The notes below the pieces were generated by a model, which was not told the origin of the DNA, made no database searches, and saw only the letters and a list, made by a program, of their open reading frames with translations. From contig JAUCBJ010000732.1 in the NCBI GenBank assembly GCA_032718475.1, positions 62,001 through 126,000 of the forward strand: 64,000 nucleotides of DNA. Reading direction: 5' to 3'. A program made the position numbers and the translations under genes. Positions 48,501 through 63,500 of this stretch are shown one piece after another (positions within the stretch are counted from its first letter, which is position 1; each line of letters begins with the position of its first letter). Source of the DNA: Nemertoderma westbladi (lineage: Eukaryota; Xenacoelomorpha; Nemertodermatida; Nemertodermatidae).

Positions 48501-51500
48501 AAAGAGCGGGAAATTCAAACACCATCTAGGGGACGCATATAGAAACACATACACCGAAACGGGTGAGTAAAGAGCGGGAAATTCAAACACAATCTAGGGG
48601 ACGTTAATAGAAACACATACACCTAAACGGGTGACTAAAGAGCGGGAAATTCAAACACCATCTAGTGGACGTATATAGAAACACATACACCTAAACGGGT
48701 GAGTAAAGAGTGGGAAATTCAAACACCATCTAGGGGACGTTAATAGAAACACATACACCTAAACGGGTGAGTAAAGAGCGAGACATTCAAACACCATCTA
48801 GGGGACGCATATAGAAACACATACACCTAAACGGGTGAGTAAAGAGCGGGAAATTCAAACACCATCTAGGGGACGCATATAGAAACACATACACCTAAAC
48901 GGGTGAGTAAAGAGCGGGAAATTCAAACACCATCTAGGGGACGTATATAGATACACATACACCGAAACGGGTGAGTAAAGAGCGGGAAATTCAAACACAA
49001 TCTAGGGGACGTTAATAGAAACACATACACCTAAACGGGTGAGTAAAGAGCGGGAAATTCAAACACCATCTAGTGGACGTATATAGAAACACATACACCT
49101 AAACGGGTGAGTAAAGAGCGAGACATTCAAACACCATCTAGGGGACGTATATAGAAACACATACACCTAAACGGGTGAGTAAAGAGCGGGAAATTCAAAC
49201 ACCATCTAGGGGACGCATATAGAAACACATACACCGAAACGGGTGAGTAAAGAGCGGGAAATTCAAACACCATCTAGGGGACGTTAATAGAAACACATAC
49301 ACCTAAACGGGTGACTAAAGAGCGGGAAATTCAAACACCATCTAGTGGACGTATATAGAAACACATACACCTAAACGGGTGAGTAAAGAGTGGGAAATTC
49401 AAACACCATCTAGGGGACGTTAATAGAAACACATACACCTAAACGGGTGAGTAAAGAGCGAGACATTCAAACACCATCTAGGGGACGCATATAGAAACAC
49501 ATACACCTAAACGGGTGAGTAAAGAGCGGGAAATTCAAACACCATCTAGGGGACGCATATAGAAACACATACACCTAAACGGGTGAGTAAAGAGCGGGAA
49601 ATTCAAACACCATCTAGGGGACGTATATAGATACACATACACCGAAACGGGTGAGTAAAGAGCGGGAAATTCAAACACAATCTAGGGGACGTTAATAGAA
49701 ACACATACACCTAAACGGGTGAGTAAAGAGCGGGAAATTCAAACACCATCTAGTGGACGTATATAGAAACACATACACCTAAACGGGTGAGTAAAGAGCG
49801 AGACATTCAAACACCATCTAGGGGACGCCTATAGAAACACATACACCTAAACGGGTGAGTAAAGAGCGGGAAATTCAAACACCATCTAGGGGACGCATAT
49901 AGAAACACATACACCTAAACGGGTGAGTAAAGAGCGGGAAATTCAAACACCATCTAGGGGATGTTAATAGAAACACATACACCTAAACGGGTGAGTAAAG
50001 AGCGAGACATTCAAACACCATCTAGGGGACGTTAATAGAAACACATACACCTAAACGGGTGAGTAAAGAGCGGGAAATTCAAACACCATCTAGGGGACGT
50101 ATATAGAAACACATACACCGAAACGGGTGAGTAAAGAGCGGGAAATTCAAACACCATCTAGTGGACGTATATAGAAACACATACACCTAAACGGGTGAGT
50201 AAAGAGCGAGACATTCAAACACCATCTAGGGGACGCCTATAGAAACACATACACCTAAACGGGTGAGTAAAGAGCGGGAAATTCAAACACCATCTAGGGG
50301 ACGCATATAGATACACATACACCGAAACGGGTGAGTAAAGAGCGGGAAATTCAAACACAATCTAGGGGACGTTAATAGAAACACATACACCTAAACGGGT
50401 GAGTAAAGAGCGGGAAATTCAAACACCATCTAGTGGACGTATATAGAAACACATACACCTAAACGGGTGAGTAAAGAGCGAGACATTCAAACACCATCTA
50501 GGGGACGCCTATAGAAACACATACACCTAAACGGGTGAGTAAAGAGCGGGAAATTCAAACACCATCTAGGGGACGCATATAGAAACACATACACCTAAAC
50601 GGGTGAGTAAAGAGCGGGAAATTCAAACACCATCTAGGGGATGTTAATAGAAACACATACACCTAAACGGGTGAGTAAAGAGCGAGACATTCAAACACCA
50701 TCTAGGGGACGTTAATAGAAACACATACACCTAAACGGGTGAGTAAAGAGCGGGAAATTCAAACACCATCTAGGGGACGTATATAGATACACATACACCT
50801 AAACGGGTGAGTAAAGAGCGGGAAATTCAAACACCATCTAGTGGACGTATATAGAAACACATACACCTAAACTGGTGAGTAAAGAGCGGTAAATTCAAAC
50901 ACCATCTAGGGGACGTTAATAGAAACACATACACCTAAACGGGTGAGTAAAGAGCGGGAAATTCAAACACCATCTAGGGGACGTTAATAGAAACACATAC
51001 ACCTAAACGGGTGAGTAAAGAGCGGGAAATTCAAACACCATCTAGTGGACGTATATAGAAACACATACACCTAAACGGGTGAGTAAAGAGCGAGACATTC
51101 AAACACCATCTAGGGGACGCCTATAGAAACACATACACCTAAACGGGTGAGTAAAGAGCGGGAAATTCAAACACCATCTAGGGGACGCATATAGAAACAC
51201 ATACACCTAAACGGGTGAGTAAAGAGCGGGAAATTCAAACACCATCTAGGGGATGTTAATAGAAACACATACACCTAAACGGGTGAGTAAAGAGCGAGAC
51301 ATTCAAACACCATCTAGGGGACGCCTATAGAAACACATACACCTAAACGGGTGAGTAAAGAGCGGGAAATTCAAACACCATCTAGGGGACGCATATAGAA
51401 ACACATACACCGAAACGGGTGAGTAAAGAGCGGGAAATTCAAACACAATCTAGGGGACGTTAATAGAAACACATACACCTAAACGGGTGACTAAAGAGCG

Positions 51501-54500
51501 GGAAATTCAAACACCATCTAGTGGACGTATATAGAAACACATACACCTAAACGGGTGAGTAAAGAGTGGGAAATTCAAACACCATCTAGGGGACGTTAAT
51601 AGAAACACATACACCTAAACGGGTGAGTAAAGAGCGAGACATTCAAACACCATCTAGGGGACGCATATAGAAACACATACACCTAAACGGGTGAGTAAAG
51701 AGCGGGAAATTCAAACACCATCTAGGGGACGCATATAGAAACACATACACCTAAACGGGTGAGTAAAGAGCGGGAAATTCAAACACCATCTAGGGGACGT
51801 ATATAGATACACATACACCGAAACGGGTGAGTAAAGAGCGGGAAATTCAAACACAATCTAGGGGACGTTAATAGAAACACATACACCTAAACGGGTGAGT
51901 AAAGAGCGGGAAATTCAAACACCATCTAGTGGACGTATATAGAAACACATACACCTAAACGGGTGAGTAAAGAGCGAGACATTCAAACACCATCTAGGGG
52001 ACGCCTATAGAAACACATACACCTAAACGGGTGAGTAAAGAGCGGGAAATTCAAACACCATCTAGGGGACGCATATAGAAACACATACACCTAAACGGGT
52101 GAGTAAAGAGCGGGAAATTCAAACACCATCTAGGGGATGTTAATAGAAACACATACACCTAAACGGGTGAGTAAAGAGCGAGACATTCAAACACCATCTA
52201 GGGGACGTTAATAGAAACACATACACCTAAACGGGTGAGTAAAGAGCGGGAAATTCAAACACCATCTAGGGGACGTATATAGAAACACATACACCGAAAC
52301 GGGTGAGTAAAGAGCGGGAAATTCAAACACCATCTAGTGGACGTATATAGAAACACATACACCTAAACGGGTGAGTAAAGAGCGAGACATTCAAACACCA
52401 TCTAGGGGACGCCTATAGAAACACATACACCTAAACGGGTGAGTAAAGAGCGGGAAATTCAAACACCATCTAGGGGACGCATATAGAAACACATACACCG
52501 AAACGGGTGAGTAAAGAGCGGGAAATTCAAACACAATCTAGGGGACGTTAATAGAAACACATACACCTAAACGGGTGACTAAAGAGCGGGAAATTCAAAC
52601 ACAATCTAGTGGACGTATATAGAAACACATACACCTAAACGGGTGAGTAAAGAGTGGGAAATTCAAACACCATCTAGGGGACGTTAATAGAAACACATAC
52701 ACCTAAACGGGTGAGTAAAGAGCGAGACATTCAAACACCATCTAGGGGACGCATATAGAAACACATACACCTAAACGGGTGAGTAAAGAGCGGGAAATTC
52801 AAACACCATCTAGGGGACGCATATAGAAACACATACACCTAAACGGGTGAGTAAAGAGCGGGAAATTCAAACACCATCTAGGGGACGTATATAGATACAC
52901 ATACACCGAAACGGGTGAGTAAAGAGCGGGAAATTCAAACACAATCTAGGGGACGTTAATAGAAACACATACACCTAAACGGGTGAGTAAAGAGCGGGAA
53001 ATTCAAACACCATCTAGTGGACGTATATAGAAACACATACACCTAAACGGGTGAGTAAAGAGCGAGACATTCAAACACCATCTAGGGGACGCCTATAGAA
53101 ACACATACACCTAAACGGGTGAGTAAAGAGCGGGAAATTCAAACACCATCTAGGGGACGCATATAGAAACACATACACCTAAACGGGTGAGTAAAGAGCG
53201 GGAAATTCAAACACCATCTAGGGGATGTTAATAGAAACACATACACCTAAACGGGTGAGTAAAGAGCGAGACATTCAAACACCATCTAGGGGACGTTAAT
53301 AGAAACACATACACCTAAACGGGTGAGTAAAGAGCGGGAAATTCAAACACCATCTAGGGGACGTATATAGATACACATACACCTAAACGGGTGAGTAAAG
53401 AGCGGGAAATTCAAACACCATCTAGTGGACGTATATAGAAACACATACACCTAAACTGGTGAGTAAAGAGCGGTAAATTCAAACACCATCTAGGGGACGT
53501 TAATAGAAACACATACACCTAAACGGGTGAGTAAAGAGCGGGAAATTCAAACACCATCTAGGGGACGTTAATAGAAACACATACACCTAAACGGGTGAGT
53601 AAAGAGCGGGAAATTCAAACACCATCTAGTGGACGTATATAGAAACACATACACCTAAACGGGTGAGTAAAGAGCGAGACATTCAAACACCATCTAGGGG
53701 ACGCCTATAGAAACACATACACCTAAACGGGTGAGTAAAGAGCGGGAAATTCAAACACCATCTAGGGGACGCATATAGAAACACATACACCTAAACGGGT
53801 GAGTAAAGAGCGGGAAATTCAAACACCATCTAGGGGATGTTAATAGAAACACATACACCTAAACGGGTGAGTAAAGAGCGAGACATTCAAACACCATCTA
53901 GGGGACGTTAATAGAAACACATACACCTAAACGGGTGAGTAAAGAGCGGGAAATTCAAACACCATCTAGGGGACGTATATAGAAACACATACACCGAAAC
54001 GGGTGAGTAAAGAGCGGGAAATTCAAACACCATCTAGTGGACGTATATAGAAACACATACACCTAAACGGGTGAGTAAAGAGTGGGAAATTCAAACACCA
54101 TCTAGGGGACGTTAATAGAAACACATACACCTAAACGGGTGAGTAAAGAGCGAGACATTCAAACACCATCTAGGGGACGCATATAGAAACACATACACCT
54201 AAACGGGTGAGTAAAGAGCGGGAAATTCAAACACCATCTAGGGGACGCATATAGAAACACATACACCTAAACGGGTGAGTAAAGAGCGGGAAATTCAAAC
54301 ACCATCTAGGGGACGTATATAGATACACATACACCGAAACGGGTGAGTAAAGAGCGGGAAATTCAAACACAATCTAGGGGACGTTAATAGAAACACATAC
54401 ACCTAAACGGGTGAGTAAAGAGCGGGAAATTCAAACACCATCTAGTGGACGTATATAGAAACACATACACCTAAACGGGTGAGTAAAGAGCGAGACATTC

Positions 54501-57500
54501 AAACACCATCTAGGGGACGCCTATAGAAACACATACACCTAAACGGGTGAGTAAAGAGCGGGAAATTCAAACACCATCTAGGGGACGCATATAGAAACAC
54601 ATACACCTAAACGGGTGAGTAAAGAGCGGGAAATTCAAACACCATCTAGGGGATGTTAATAGAAACACATACACCTAAACGGGTGAGTAAAGAGCGAGAC
54701 ATTCAAACACCATCTAGGGGACGTTAATAGAAACACATACACCTAAACGGGTGAGTAAAGAGCGGGAAATTCAAACACCATCTAGGGGACGTATATAGAT
54801 ACACATACACCTAAACGGGTGAGTAAAGAGCGGGAAATTCAAACACCATCTAGTGGACGTATATAGAAACACATACACCTAAACTGGTGAGTAAAGAGCG
54901 GTAAATTCAAACACCATCTAGGGGACGTTAATAGAAACACATACACCTAAACGGGTGAGTAAAGAGCGGGAAATTCAAACACCATCTAGGGGACGTTAAT
55001 AGAAACACATACACCTAAACGGGTGAGTAAAGAGCGGGAAATTCAAACACCATCTAGTGGACGTATATAGAAACACATACACCTAAACGGGTGAGTAAAG
55101 AGCGGGAAATTCAAGCACAATCAAGGGGACGTATATAGAAACACATACACCTAAACGGGTGAGTAAAGAGCGGGAAATTCAAACACCATCTAGGGGACGC
55201 ATATAGATATACATACACCGAAACGGGTGAGTAAAGAGCGGGAAATTCAAACACAATCTAGGGGACGCATATAGATATACATACACCTAAACGGGTGAGT
55301 AAAGATCGGGAAATTCAAACACAATCTAGGGGACGCATATAGATATACATACACCGAAACGGGTGAGTAAAGAGCAGGAAATTCAAACACCATCTAGGGG
55401 ACGTATATAGAAACACATACACCGAAACGGGTGAGTAAAGAGCGGGAAATTCAAACACCATCTAGGGGACGTATATAGAAACACATACACCTAAACGGGT
55501 GAGTAAAGAGCGGGAAATTCAAACACCATCTAGGGGACGTTAATAGAAACACATACACCTAAACGGGTGAGTAAAGAGCGGGAAATTCAAACACCATCTA
55601 GGGGACGTATATAGATACACATACACCTAAACGGGTGAGTAAAGAGCGGGAAATTCAAACACCATCTAGTGGACGTATATAGAAACACATACACCTAAAC
55701 TGGTGAGTAAAGAGCGGTAAATTCAAACACCATCTAGGGGACGTTAATAGAAACACATACACCTAAACGGGTGAGTAAAGAGCGGGAAATTCAAACACAA
55801 TCTAGGGGACGCATATAGAAACACATACACCTAAACGGGTGAGTAAAGAGCGGGAAATTCAAACACCATCTAGGGGACGCATATAGAAACACATACACCT
55901 AAACGGGTGAGTAAAGAGCGGGAAATTCAAACACCATCTAGGGGACGTATATAGATACACATACACCGAAACGGGTGAGTAAAGAGCGGGAAATTCAAAC
56001 ACAATCTAGGGGACGTTAATAGAAACACATACACCTAAACGGGTGAGTAAAGAGCGGGAAATTCAAACACCATCTAGTGGACGTATATAGAAACACATAC
56101 ACCTAAACGGGTGAGTAAAGAGCGAGACATTCAAACACCATCTAGGGGACGCCTATAGAAACACATACACCTAAACGGGTGAGTAAAGAGCGGGAAATTC
56201 AAACACCATCTAGGGGACGCATATAGAAACACATACACCGAAACGGGTGAGTAAAGAGCGGGAAATTCAAACACAATCTAGGGGACGTTAATAGAAACAC
56301 ATACACCTAAACGGGTGACTAAAGAGCGGGAAATTCAAACACCATCTAGTGGACGTATATAGAAACACATACACCTAAACGGGTGAGTAAAGAGTGGGAA
56401 ATTCAAACACCATCTAGGGGACGTTAATAGAAACACATACACCTAAACGGGTGAGTAAAGAGCGAGACATTCAAACACCATCTAGGGGACGCATATAGAA
56501 ACACATACACCTAAACGGGTGAGTAAAGAGCGGGAAATTCAAACACCATCTAGGGGACGCATATAGAAACACATACACCTAAACGGGTGAGTAAAGAGCG
56601 GGAAATTCAAACACCATCTAGGGGACGTATATAGATACACATACACCGAAACGGGTGAGTAAAGAGCGGGAAATTCAAACACAATCTAGGGGACGTTAAT
56701 AGAAACACATACACCTAAACGGGTGAGTAAAGAGCGGGAAATTCAAACACCATCTAGTGGACGTATATAGAAACACATACACCTAAACGGGTGAGTAAAG
56801 AGCGAGACATTCAAACACCATCTAGGGGACGCCTATAGAAACACATACACCTAAACGGGTGAGTAAAGAGCGGGAAATTCAAACACCATCTAGGGGACGC
56901 ATATAGAAACACATACACCTAAACGGGTGAGTAAAGAGCGGGAAATTCAAACACCATCTAGGGGATGTTAATAGAAACACATACACCTAAACGGGTGAGT
57001 AAAGAGCGAGACATTCAAACACCATCTAGGGGACGTTAATAGAAACACATACACCTAAACGGGTGAGTAAAGAGCGGGACATTCAAACACCATCTAGGGG
57101 ACGTTAATAGAAACACATACACCTAAACGGGTGAGTAAAGAGCGAGACATTCAAACACCATCTAGGGGACGCATATAGAAACACATACACCTAAACGGGT
57201 GAGTAAAGAGCGGGAAATTCAAACACCATCTAGGGGACGCATATAGAAACACATACACCTAAACGGGTGAGTAAAGAGCGGGAAATTCAAACACCATCTA
57301 GGGGACGTATATAGATACACATACACCGAAACGGGTGAGTAAAGAGCGGGAAATTCAAACACAATCTAGGGGACGTTAATAGAAACACATACACCTAAAC
57401 GGGTGAGTAAAGAGCGGGAAATTCAAACACCATCTAGTGGACGTATATAGAAACACATACACCTAAACGGGTGAGTAAAGAGCGAGACATTCAAACACCA

Positions 57501-60500
57501 TCTAGGGGACGCCTATAGAAACACATACACCTAAACGGGTGAGTAAAGAGCGGGAAATTCAAACACCATCTAGGGGACGCATATAGAAACACATACACCT
57601 AAACGGGTGAGTAAAGAGCGGGAAATTCAAACACCATCTAGGGGACGCATATAGAAACACATACACCTAAACGGGTGAGTAAAGAGCGGGAAATTCAAAC
57701 ACCATCTAGTGGACGTATATAGAAACACATACACCTAAACGGGTGAGTAAAGAGCGAGACATTCAAACACCATCTAGGGGACGCCTATAGAAACACATAC
57801 ACCTAAACGGGTGAGTAAAGAGCGGGAAATTCAAACACCATCTAGGGGACGCATATAGAAACACATACACCGAAACGGGTGAGTAAAGAGCGGGAAATTC
57901 AAACACAATCTAGGGGACGTTAATAGAAACACATACACCTAAACGGGTGAGTAAAGAGCGGGAAATTCAAACACCATCTAGTGGACGTATATAGAAACAC
58001 ATACACCTAAACGGGTGAGTAAAGAGTGGGAAATTCAAACACCATCTAGGGGACGTTAATAGAAACACATACACCTAAACGGGTGAGTAAAGAGCGAGAC
58101 ATTCAAACACCATCTAGGGGACGCATATAGAAACACATACACCTAAACGGGTGAGTAAAGAGCGGGAAATTCAAACACCATCTAGGGGACGCATATAGAA
58201 ACACATACACCTAAACGGGTGAGTAAAGAGCGGGAAATTCAAACACCATCTAGGGGACGTATATAGATACACATACACCTAAACGGGTGAGTAAAGAGCG
58301 GGAAATTCAAACACCATCTAGGGGACGTTAATAGAAACACATACACCTAAACGGGTGAGTAAAGAGCGGGAAATTCAAACACCATCTAGTGGACGTATAT
58401 AGAAACACATACACCTAAACGGGTGAGTAAAGAGCGGGAAATTCAAACACCATCTAGGGGACGTATATAGATACACATACACCGAAACGGGTGAGTAAAG
58501 AGCGGGAAATTCAAACACCATCTAGGGGACGTTAATAGAAACACATACACCTAAACGGGTGAGTAAAGAGCGGGAAATTCAAACACCATCTAGGGGACGT
58601 ATATAGATACACATACACCGAAACGGGTGAGTAAAGAGCGGGAAATTCAAACACAATCTAGGGGACGTTAATAGAAACACATACACCTAAACGGGTGAGT
58701 AAAGAGCGGGAAATTCAAACACCATCTAGTGGACGTATATAGAAACACATACACCTAAACGGGTGAGTAAAGAGCGAGACATTCAAACACCATCTAGGGG
58801 ACGCCTATAGAAACACATACACCTAAACGGGTGAGTAAAGAGCGGGAAATTCAAACACCATCTAGGGGACGCATATAGAAACACATACACCTAAACGGGT
58901 GAGTAAAGAGCGGGAAATTCAAACACCATCTAGGGGATGTTAATAGAAACACATACACCTAAACGGGTGAGTAAAGAGCGAGACATTCAAACACCATCTA
59001 GGGGACGTTAATAGAAACACATACACCTAAACGGGTGAGTAAAGAGCGGGAAATTCAAACACCATCTAGGGGACGTTAATAGAAACACATACACCTAAAC
59101 GGGTGAGTAAAGAGCGAGACATTCAAACACCATCTAGGGGACGCATATAGAAACACATACACCTAAACGGGTGAGTAAAGAGCGGGAAATTCAAACACCA
59201 TCTAGGGGACGCATATAGAAACACATACACCTAAACGGGTGAGTAAAGAGCGGGAAATTCAAACACCATCTAGGGGACGTATATAGATACACATACACCG
59301 AAACGGGTGAGTAAAGAGCGGGAAATTCAAACACAATCTAGGGGACGTTAATAGAAACACATACACCTAAACGGGTGAGTAAAGAGCGGGAAATTCAAAC
59401 ACCATCTAGTGGACGTATATAGAAACACATACACCTAAACGGGTGAGTAAAGAGCGAGACATTCAAACACCATCTAGGGGACGCCTATAGAAACACATAC
59501 ACCTAAACGGGTGAGTAAAGAGCGGGAAATTCAAACACCATCTAGGGGACGCATATAGAAACACATACACCTAAACGGGTGAGTAAAGAGCGGGAAATTC
59601 AAACACCATCTAGGGGACGTATATAGAAACACATACACCTAAACGGGTGAGTAAAGAGCGGAAATTCAAACACCATCTAGGGGACGTTAATAGAAACACA
59701 TACACCTAAACGGGTGAGTAAAGAGCGGGAAATTCAAACACCATCTAGGGGACGTATATAGAAACACATACACCGAAACGGGTGAGTAAAGAGCGGGAAA
59801 TTCAAACACCATCTAGTGGACGTATATAGAAACACATACACCTAAACGGGTGAGTAAAGAGCGAGACATTCAAACACCATCTAGGGGACGCCTATAGAAA
59901 CACATACACCTAAACGGGTGAGTAAAGAGCGGGAAATTCAAACACCATCTAGGGGACGCATATAGAAACACATACACCGAAACGGGTGAGTAAAGAGCGG
60001 GAAATTCAAACACAATCTAGGGGACGTTAATAGAAACACATACACCTAAACGGGTGACTAAAGAGCGGGAAATTCAAACACAATCTAGTGGACGTATATA
60101 GAAACACATACACCTAAACGGGTGAGTAAAGAGTGGGAAATTCAAACACCATCTAGGGGACGTTAATAGAAACACATACACCTAAACGGGTGAGTAAAGA
60201 GCGAGACATTCAAACACCATCTAGGGGACGCATATAGAAACACATACACCTAAACGGGTGAGTAAAGAGCGGGAAATTCAAACACCATCTAGGGGACGCA
60301 TATAGAAACACATACACCTAAACGGGTGAGTAAAGAGCGGGAAATTCAAACACCATCTAGGGGACGTATATAGATACACATACACCGAAACGGGTGAGTA
60401 AAGAGCGGGAAATTCAAACACAATCTAGGGGACGTTAATAGAAACACATACACCTAAACGGGTGAGTAAAGAGCGGGAAATTCAAACACCATCTAGTGGA

Positions 60501-63500
60501 CGTATATAGAAACACATACACCTAAACGGGTGAGTAAAGAGCGAGACATTCAAACACCATCTAGGGGACGCCTATAGAAACACATACACCTAAACGGGTG
60601 AGTAAAGAGCGGGAAATTCAAACACCATCTAGGGGACGCATATAGAAACACATACACCTAAACGGGTGAGTAAAGAGCGGGAAATTCAAACACCATCTAG
60701 GGGATGTTAATAGAAACACATACACCTAAACGGGTGAGTAAAGAGCGAGACATTCAAACACCATCTAGGGGACGTTAATAGAAACACATACACCTAAACG
60801 GGTGAGTAAAGAGCGGGAAATTCAAACACCATCTAGGGGACGTATATAGAAAACATACACCGAAACGGGTGAGTAAAGAGCGGGAAATTCAAACACAATC
60901 TAGGGGACGTTAATAGAAACACATACACCTAAACGGGTGAGTAAAGAGCGGGAAATTCAAACACCATCTAGTGGACGTATATAGAAACACATACACCTAA
61001 ACGGGTGAGTAAAGAGCGGGAAATTCAAACACCATCTAGGGGACGTTAATAGAAACACATACACCTAAACGGGTGAGTAAAGAGCGGGAAATTCAAACAC
61101 CATCTAGGGGACGTTAATAGAAACACATACACCTAAACGGGTGAGTAAAGAGCGGGAAATTCAAACACCATCTAGGGGACGTTAATAGAAACACATACAC
61201 CTAAACGGGTGAGTAAAGAGCGAGACATTCAAACACCATCTAGGGGACGTTAATAGAAACACATACACCTAAACGGGTGAGTAAAGAGCGGGAAATTCAA
61301 ACACCATCTAGGGGACGTATATAGAAACACATACACCGAAACGGGTGAGTAAAGAGCGGGAAATTCAAACACCATCTAGTGGACGTATATAGAAACACAT
61401 ACACCTAAACGGGTGAGTAAAGAGCGAGACATTCAAACACCATCTAGGGGACGCCTATAGAAACACATACACCTAAACGGGTGAGTAAAGAGCGGGAAAT
61501 TCAAACACCATCTAGGGGACGCATATAGAAACACATACACCGAAACGGGTGAGTAAAGAGCGGGAAATTCAAACACAATCTAGGGGACGTTAATAGAAAC
61601 ACATACACCTAAACGGGTGACTAAAGAGCGGGAAATTCAAACACAATCTAGTGGACGTATATAGAAACACATACACCTAAACGGGTGAGTAAAGAGTGGG
61701 AAATTCAAACACCATCTAGGGGACGTTAATAGAAACACATACACCTAAACGGGTGAGTAAAGAGCGAGACATTCAAACACCATCTAGGGGACGCATATAG
61801 AAACACATACACCTAAACGGGTGAGTAAAGAGCGGGAAATTCAAACACCATCTAGGGGACGCATATAGAAACACATACACCTAAACGGGTGAGTAAAGAG
61901 CGGGAAATTCAAACACCATCTAGGGGACGTATATAGATACACATACACCGAAACGGGTGAGTAAAGAGCGGGAAATTCAAACACAATCTAGGGGACGTTA
62001 ATAGAAACACATACACCTAAACGGGTGAGTAAAGAGCGGGAAATTCAAACACCATCTAGTGGACGTATATAGAAACACATACACCTAAACGGGTGAGTAA
62101 AGAGCGAGACATTCAAACACCATCTAGGGGACGCCTATAGAAACACATACACCTAAACGGGTGAGTAAAGAGCGGGAAATTCAAACACCATCTAGGGGAC
62201 GCATATAGAAACACATACACCTAAACGGGTGAGTAAAGAGCGGGAAATTCAAACACCATCTAGGGGACGTTAATAGAAACACATACACCTAAACGGGTGA
62301 GTAAAGAGCGGGAAATTCAAACACCATCTAGGGGACGTATATAGAAACACATACACCGAAACGGGTGAGTAAAGAGCGGGAAATTCAAACACAATCTAGG
62401 GGACGTTAATAGAAACACATACACCTAAACGGGTGAGTAAAGAGCGGGAAATTCAAACACCATCTAGGGGACGCATATAGAAACACATACACCTAAACGG
62501 GTGAGTAAAGAGCGGGAAATTCAAACACCATCTAGGGGACGTTAATAGAAACACATACACCTAAACGGGTGAGTAAAGAGCGGGAAATTCAAACACCATC
62601 TAGGGGACGTATATAGAAACACATACACCGAAACGGGTGAGTAAAGAGCGGGAAATTCAAACACCATCTAGGGGACGTCTATAGAAACACATACACCTAA
62701 ACGGGTGAGTAAAGAGCGGGAAATTCAAACACCATCTAGGGGACGTTAATAGAAACACATACACCTAAACGGGTGAGTAAAGAGCGGGAAATTCAAACAC
62801 CATCTAGGGGACGCATATAGAAACACATACACCTAAACGGGTGAGTAAAGAGCGGGAAATTCAAACACCATCTAGGGGACGTATATAGAAACACATACAC
62901 CTAAACGGGTGAGTAAAGAGCGGTAAATTCAAACACCATCTAGGGGACGTTAATAGAAACACATACACCTAAACGGGTGAGTAAAGAGCGAGACATTCAA
63001 ACACCATCTAGGGGACGCCTATAGAAACACATACACCTAAACGGGTGAGTAAAGAGCGGGAAATTCAAACACCATCTAGGGGACGCATATAGAAACACAT
63101 ACACCTAAACGGGTGAGTAAAGAGCGGGAAATTCAAACACCATCTAGGGGATGTTAATAGAAACACATACACCTAAACGGGTGAGTAAAGAGCGAGACAT
63201 TCAAACACCATCTAGGGGACGCCTATAGAAACACATACACCTAAACGGGTGAGTAAAGAGCGGGAAATTCAAACACCATCTAGGGGACGCATATAGAAAC
63301 ACATACACCGAAACGGGTGAGTAAAGAGCGGGAAATTCAAACACAATCTAGGGGACGTTAATAGAAACACATACACCTAAACGGGTGACTAAAGAGCGGG
63401 AAATTCAAACACCATCTAGTGGACGTATATAGAAACACATACACCTAAACGGGTGAGTAAAGAGTGGGAAATTCAAACACCATCTAGGGGACGTTAATAG